Below, in pieces: positions 60,479 to 64,000 of a DNA stretch of 64,000 nt. This DNA is from Glacieibacterium arshaanense. GTDB lineage: Bacteria > Pseudomonadota > Alphaproteobacteria > Sphingomonadales > Sphingomonadaceae. Every line of letters begins with the position of its first letter. Position 1 is the first letter of the stretch. Under the pieces are notes generated by a model. The model saw only the letters and a program-made list of their open reading frames with translations, was not told where the DNA came from and searched no databases. A program made the translations under genes and the position numbers. The DNA is taken from assembly GCF_004681125.1 (NCBI RefSeq), contig NZ_SIHO01000003.1, positions 276,122 to 340,121 of the forward strand, in the 5' to 3' direction.

Positions 60479-62520
60479 CCCGTCACCACCGCGTGCTGTT
60501 CGGCCTCGGGGTGGTGCTGCGGCTGGCGCTGATTGCGCTGGCGCTGCCATGGACACATGCGCGCTGGTTCGTGCCGTTTCTGGCTAATGTGCCGGGGCAT
60601 TTCGCCGACCCCTGGGGCGGGTTTATGGCGGTTGGCGGCGACAGGGTCGCGTTCCCCTATGGCCTGCCTTACCTCATCGCCTATGCACCGTTGACCGATC
60701 TCGGCGGCGCGGTAGCTGGGTTGGCGGGCGCGCATCTCGGGCTCGGGCTGACGGTGCTGTTGCTCGAGGTTGCGCTGCTGGGGCAGCTGGGGCGGATCGC
60801 GGGCAAGGACGCCACGCGCGCGCAATTGCTGTTCTGGCTGTCGCCGGTGGCGCTCTACGTCGGCTATTGGCACGGCCAGCTTGATATATTGCCGGTGCTG
60901 CTGCTCGTCGCAGCGCTCGCGGCGCTGGTGCAGCACCGTCACAGCGCCAGCGGCGCGTGGCTCGGCAGCGCGGTCGCGGCGAAGTTCAGCATGGGGCTGG
61001 CGGCACCGTTCATTGCATTGTTCTATCTTGGCCGCGCGCGCCAGCGGCGCTTTGCGCTGGCGGCAATCGGCGGTGCGGCACTGGCGTTCGCGCTGCTGTG
61101 GCTGCCGGTGCTGGTGCTGCCGGGGTTCCGCGCCATGGTGTTGCTGACCCCCGAAACCGCCAAAACGTTCAGCCTCGCGGTGCCGATCGGGCCGTGGCTC
61201 TACGTCTATGTGCTGCCGCTCGCCTATCTGGGGTTGCTGTATTGGGCGTGGCGCGTGCGCCGGCTCGATTTCGACTTGCTGTGGAGCTTCATCGGCATCG
61301 CCTTCATGGCGGTGGTGCTGCTGACCCCCGCCTCGCCGGGCTGGGCGCTGTGGGCGCTGCCATTCATCGCGCTGCACACGGCACGCTCGGGGACAACAGG
61401 GCAACTGCTGTTCTGGGCGTTCACGCTGGCGTTCGTCGCGTTGCATTTGACGGTGTCGACAGGTGCAGCATTCGCCGGCATCGATCTGTCGTCGCCGCTG
61501 GTCGCGCAGGACGCCGAACGGCTGCCCTCGGCATTGATGACGCTGATGCTCGCAGCGGGCGCGGCGCTGGCGGTGCAGATGGCGCGGCGCGGCATCCTCG
61601 GCTCGCCGTTCTACCGGGCAACGCGCACGCCGCTCGCCATCGCGGTGGCGGGTGACAGCGGCACCGGCAAGGACACGCTGGTAGATGCGCTCGCGGCGAT
61701 GTTCGGCGAAACCTCGGTGACGCGGCTGTCGGGGGACGACTATCACAGCTGGGACCGCCACAAGCCGATGTGGCGGGCGATGACGCACCTCAATCCGATG
61801 GCGAACGACCTCGAGGGCTTTGCCGCGCACGCTGCCGACCTCGCGGATGCCAAGCCGGTGCGCGCGCGCCACTACGACCATGGCTCGGGTCGCACCGGCG
61901 AGCTGGCGACCTTGCACCCCCGCGAATTGCTCGCGGTGTCGGGGCTGCACGCCTTGTGGTCGCCGTCGCTCAACACCCGCTTCGACGTGCGCGTCTATAT
62001 GGACATGGACGAAGGGCTGCGGCGTTTCCTCAAACTGCGCCGCGATGTCAACCAACGCGGCCACGCCCCCGAACGCGTGCTTGAATCGATCGAGCGGCGT
62101 GCGGCAGATGGCGCGCGTTTCATCGCGCCACAGGCCGCCGCCGCCGATGTCATTTTCCGGCTCGAACCGCGCCACCCGTCGGCGGTCGCCGATCCGGCGG
62201 TCGCTATCGATGCATCGATGCTGCGGCTGGTGGTGACGCTGGCGCCAGGGCGCAATTTCGACCGCGCAGCACGCCTGCTGGCATCGCTGTCGGGCATCCG
62301 CGTCATCGAAAGCGCCGATGACGACGGTCGGCTGCGGCTGCTGGTGGAGGGTGAACCGACCGCCGCGGATATCGCCGCCGCCGCACGCCGCATCGCGCCC
62401 GACATGGACTGGTTGCTTTCTGCCGAACCGCGTTGGCAACCGGGGCTGTCGGGCGTGATGCAACTGATATTGCTCACTGAATTCGACCGCGCGCGCCGCC
62501 GCCGGGGAGGCATGGCATGA
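60469..62520 (+). CDS. Membrane glycosyltransferase-like domain fused to uridine-kinase/PRK-type kinase
   Basis: 683 residues from the ATG at 60469, overlapping the GDPD gene by 10 bases. Residues 1 to about 380: about ten transmembrane helices, FADPWGGFMAVGGDRVAFPY and LFWLSPVALYVGYWHGQLDI, typical of polyprenyl-linked mannosyltransferase-like (GT87-type) proteins. Residues about 390-600: a P-loop kinase, AVAGDSGTGKDTLVDALAAM, DDYHSWDRHKPMW, and ARHYDHGSGRTGEL, the uridine kinase/phosphoribulokinase pattern. The last 80 residues are an uncharacterised alpha-beta segment. The cytosolic kinase might phosphorylate a sugar or nucleoside handled by the membrane half. Such a fusion is not one I know from a characterised pathway. 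Confidence 0.85.
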   Translation: MGLTRHHRVLFGLGVVLRLALIALALPWTHARWFVPFLANVPGHFADPWGGFMAVGGDRVAFPYGLPYLIAYAPLTDLGGAVAGLAGAHLGLGLTVLLLEVALLGQLGRIAGKDATRAQLLFWLSPVALYVGYWHGQLDILPVLLLVAALAALVQHRHSASGAWLGSAVAAKFSMGLAAPFIALFYLGRARQRRFALAAIGGAALAFALLWLPVLVLPGFRAMVLLTPETAKTFSLAVPIGPWLYVYVLPLAYLGLLYWAWRVRRLDFDLLWSFIGIAFMAVVLLTPASPGWALWALPFIALHTARSGTTGQLLFWAFTLAFVALHLTVSTGAAFAGIDLSSPLVAQDAERLPSALMTLMLAAGAALAVQMARRGILGSPFYRATRTPLAIAVAGDSGTGKDTLVDALAAMFGETSVTRLSGDDYHSWDRHKPMWRAMTHLNPMANDLEGFAAHAADLADAKPVRARHYDHGSGRTGELATLHPRELLAVSGLHALWSPSLNTRFDVRVYMDMDEGLRRFLKLRRDVNQRGHAPERVLESIERRAADGARFIAPQAAAADVIFRLEPRHPSAVADPAVAIDASMLRLVVTLAPGRNFDRAARLLASLSGIRVIESADDDGRLRLLVEGEPTAADIAAAARRIAPDMDWLLSAEPRWQPGLSGVMQLILLTEFDRARRRRGGMA

Positions 62521-63251
62521 AACTCCATAACGCTGATTTGTTCGCGCAGCGGCCGGCTGCAGTGCTGCTCGACCTCGACAATACGCTCTACGCCTACGCG
62601 CCCTGCAACGCCGCCGGCATGGCCGCCGCCGCCGAACTGGCGTACAGCCTGCACGGTATTTCGGCCGCCGATTTCATGCAGTGTTTCAACGATGCACGTG
62701 CCGAGTTGAAGGCGCGGCTGGGGCCGGTCGCGGCGTCGCATAGCCGGCTGCTGTATTTCCAGCGCACCATCGAACGCGCCGGTTTTGCCAGCCAGCCGTT
62801 CGCGGTACTGCAGCTTGAGCAAGCATTCTGGCGTGCCTATCTCGACGCCGCCGTGCTGTTTCCGCACGCGCTCGATTTCCTCGATGACTTGCGCATTGCC
62901 GGCGTGCCGGCGGTCATTGTCACCGACCTGACCGCGCAGATCCAGCTACGCAAGATGATCCTGCTCGGCATCGATAAGATGGTTGATTGGCTGGTGACCT
63001 CCGAAGAAAGCGGTGCCGACAAGCCGGCGGCATTGGGTTTCGAACTGGCGCTGGCGAAACTCGGCGGCGTCGAAGGCCCGGTGTGGTTCATCGGCGATTC
63101 GATCGACGGCGACATGGTTGGCGCAAAGGCGGCGATCGACGCGGTGACCTTGCTCAAGGTCGATCGCGGCGCGGTCAGCCACCCGGCGGTTGATGCCAGC
63201 TTCAGCGATTTCGCGGCGCTGCGCCGCCTGTTTGCCCGCACGTCGCTATGA
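62517..63251 (+). CDS. HAD-superfamily hydrolase
   Basis: 244 residues; ATG overlaps the previous TGA. HAD motifs: VLLDLDNTLYAYAPCNAAG (motif I), VPAVIVTDLTAQIQL (motif II), the DKPAALGFELAL (motif III) and WFIGDSIDGDMVGAKAA (motif IV). It probably dephosphorylates a sugar-phosphate intermediate of the cluster. It is distinct from the HAD at 48199. Confidence 0.9.
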   Translation: MKLHNADLFAQRPAAVLLDLDNTLYAYAPCNAAGMAAAAELAYSLHGISAADFMQCFNDARAELKARLGPVAASHSRLLYFQRTIERAGFASQPFAVLQLEQAFWRAYLDAAVLFPHALDFLDDLRIAGVPAVIVTDLTAQIQLRKMILLGIDKMVDWLVTSEESGADKPAALGFELALAKLGGVEGPVWFIGDSIDGDMVGAKAAIDAVTLLKVDRGAVSHPAVDASFSDFAALRRLFARTSL

Positions 63252-64000
63252 CGGCGCTCGACGAACTGGCGGCGGTGTCGGCGCGCATCGGCGCCGATCC
63301 GTTGCTGGTGCAGGGGCCGGGCGGCAACAGCTCGGTCAAGTTTGGCGACGAGCTGTGGGTCAAGGCGTCGGGCGTCTGGCTGGCGCAGGCGCTTGAACGG
63401 CCGATCTTCACCGGGCTGTCGCTGGCGGCGGTGCATGCGGCGGTAGCACGCGGCGAAGTCGAGGATTTCACCGCCGCACGACTGCCCGGCAGCGATGCAG
63501 CGTTGCGCCCGTCAATCGAAACCGCGCTGCACGCGCTGCTGCCGCACGCCGCAGTTCTGCACGCGCACGCGGTCAATGCGATGGCGGTCAGCGTGCTCGC
63601 CGATGGTGCGGCGCGTGCGGCGAAAGCGCTCGACGGGCATCTGCGCTGGGCGTGGGTGCCCTACCACCGCCCTGGTGCGCCACTTGCCGCCGCGATTGCT
63701 CAGGTGCTCGCCGACACGCTCGCCGATGTGCTGCTGCTCGCCAACCACGGTATCGTCGTCGGCGCTGACACACCGCAAGCCGCCGAAGCGCTGCTGCGCG
63801 ATGTCGAGGCGCGACTGGCGCTGCCGGTGGCAACACTGCCCGAAGCCCCGGCAGGCGCCGGCGACGCCGACCATGAACGCCACGTTGCCGCCGACGGGCT
63901 GGCGCTCGACGCACGGCTGACGGCCATATTTGCCGCCGCGCCGCTATTCCCCGACCAGGTCGTGTTCGTCGGCGGCGCGGTGCCGGTGCTCCAGCCCGGC
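63248..64000 (+). CDS. Class II aldolase-family protein (3' end outside window)
   Basis: 251 residues to the window edge. Overlaps the HAD stop by four bases. Class II aldolase/adducin fold: VQGPGGNSSVKFGDELWVKA at the start, then the metal-binding His pair AAVLHAHAVNAMAVSVLAD, and the third His in LLLANHGIVVGADTP. Usually acts on a sugar phosphate to make or break a C-C bond, or dehydrates/epimerises it. The missing C-terminal part is expected to be short or to be an extension. Confidence 0.85.
   Translation, partial: MTALDELAAVSARIGADPLLVQGPGGNSSVKFGDELWVKASGVWLAQALERPIFTGLSLAAVHAAVARGEVEDFTAARLPGSDAALRPSIETALHALLPHAAVLHAHAVNAMAVSVLADGAARAAKALDGHLRWAWVPYHRPGAPLAAAIAQVLADTLADVLLLANHGIVVGADTPQAAEALLRDVEARLALPVATLPEAPAGAGDADHERHVAADGLALDARLTAIFAAAPLFPDQVVFVGGAVPVLQPG

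Noticed and set aside
60055-62463. 802-codon minus-strand open frame over the GT-kinase fusion gene
   Set aside because: Composition is Gln/Arg/His-rich with no domain; the plus strand carries membrane helices and kinase motifs. It is an antisense shadow of high GC3.

Overview
The window is 64 kb of GC-rich, densely packed bacterial chromosome, best read as an alphaproteobacterium of the order Sphingomonadales. The reasons are: PEP-CTERM proteins ending in the sphingomonad-style PEPASW/GF..VG/RRR tail; a compact hisB-hisH-hisA-hisF-hisE run followed, after a PEP-CTERM cluster, by hslV-hslU; the cobA-DUF2849-cysI-DUF934-cysH sulfur operon; an Atm1-type exporter; and many acyl-CoA dehydrogenases. 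The order is an inference; no rRNA or tRNA gene was seen.

Layout: 1-9.4 kb, DUF1254 lipoprotein (cut by the window edge), FKBP isomerase/old yellow enzyme pair, MATE exporter, an acyl-CoA dehydrogenase pair, PfkB kinase. 9.4-13.1 kb, GNAT, amino-acid permease, HIT protein, SDR, and a 30-residue membrane peptide. 13.1-16.3 kb, his genes on the minus strand. 16.3-20.9 kb, an HTH protein and a PEP-CTERM region with four sigma-54-type promoters, three copies of a candidate activator site, four terminators, a candidate small RNA, two intact PEP-CTERM genes and two whose sorting signals are broken. 20.9-22.9 kb, hslVU. 22.9-27.2 kb, second DUF1254 lipoprotein and a Pho-box-preceded phosphate locus (Nudix-DUF47 fusion plus PiT transporter). 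27.3-32.5 kb, assimilatory sulfur genes and a persulfide-dioxygenase/rhodanese fusion. 32.5-39.1 kb, Atm1-like ABC exporter and a tightly overlapping alr-mlaE-mlaF-CDF-AI-2E operon. 39-46.5 kb, small proteins, GreA-like factor with an overlapping 59-residue HTH protein, flavoprotein, dioxygenase plus acyl-CoA dehydrogenase, then a less GC-rich stretch with two poorly recognised exported proteins. 46.5-49.7 kb, dnaB, HAD phosphatase, dapD. 49.8-57.3 kb, a six-gene acyl-CoA catabolic operon that resembles 4-hydroxy-acid (levulinate-type) degradation, opposite a TetR regulator. 57.4-64 kb, an overlapping cluster of membrane glycosyltransferase-like proteins, GT2, GDPD-like protein, a membrane-GT/uridine-kinase-type fusion, HAD phosphatase and class II aldolase (cut by the window edge).

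The most striking non-genic signal is a family of about twelve interspersed nested palindromes. They sit mostly at 3' ends of genes, directly against or over stop codons, and two of them supply the C-terminal residues of unrelated proteins. The arms keep an internal palindrome whose sequence changes between copies, sometimes differently in the two arms of one copy, which argues for selection on structure.
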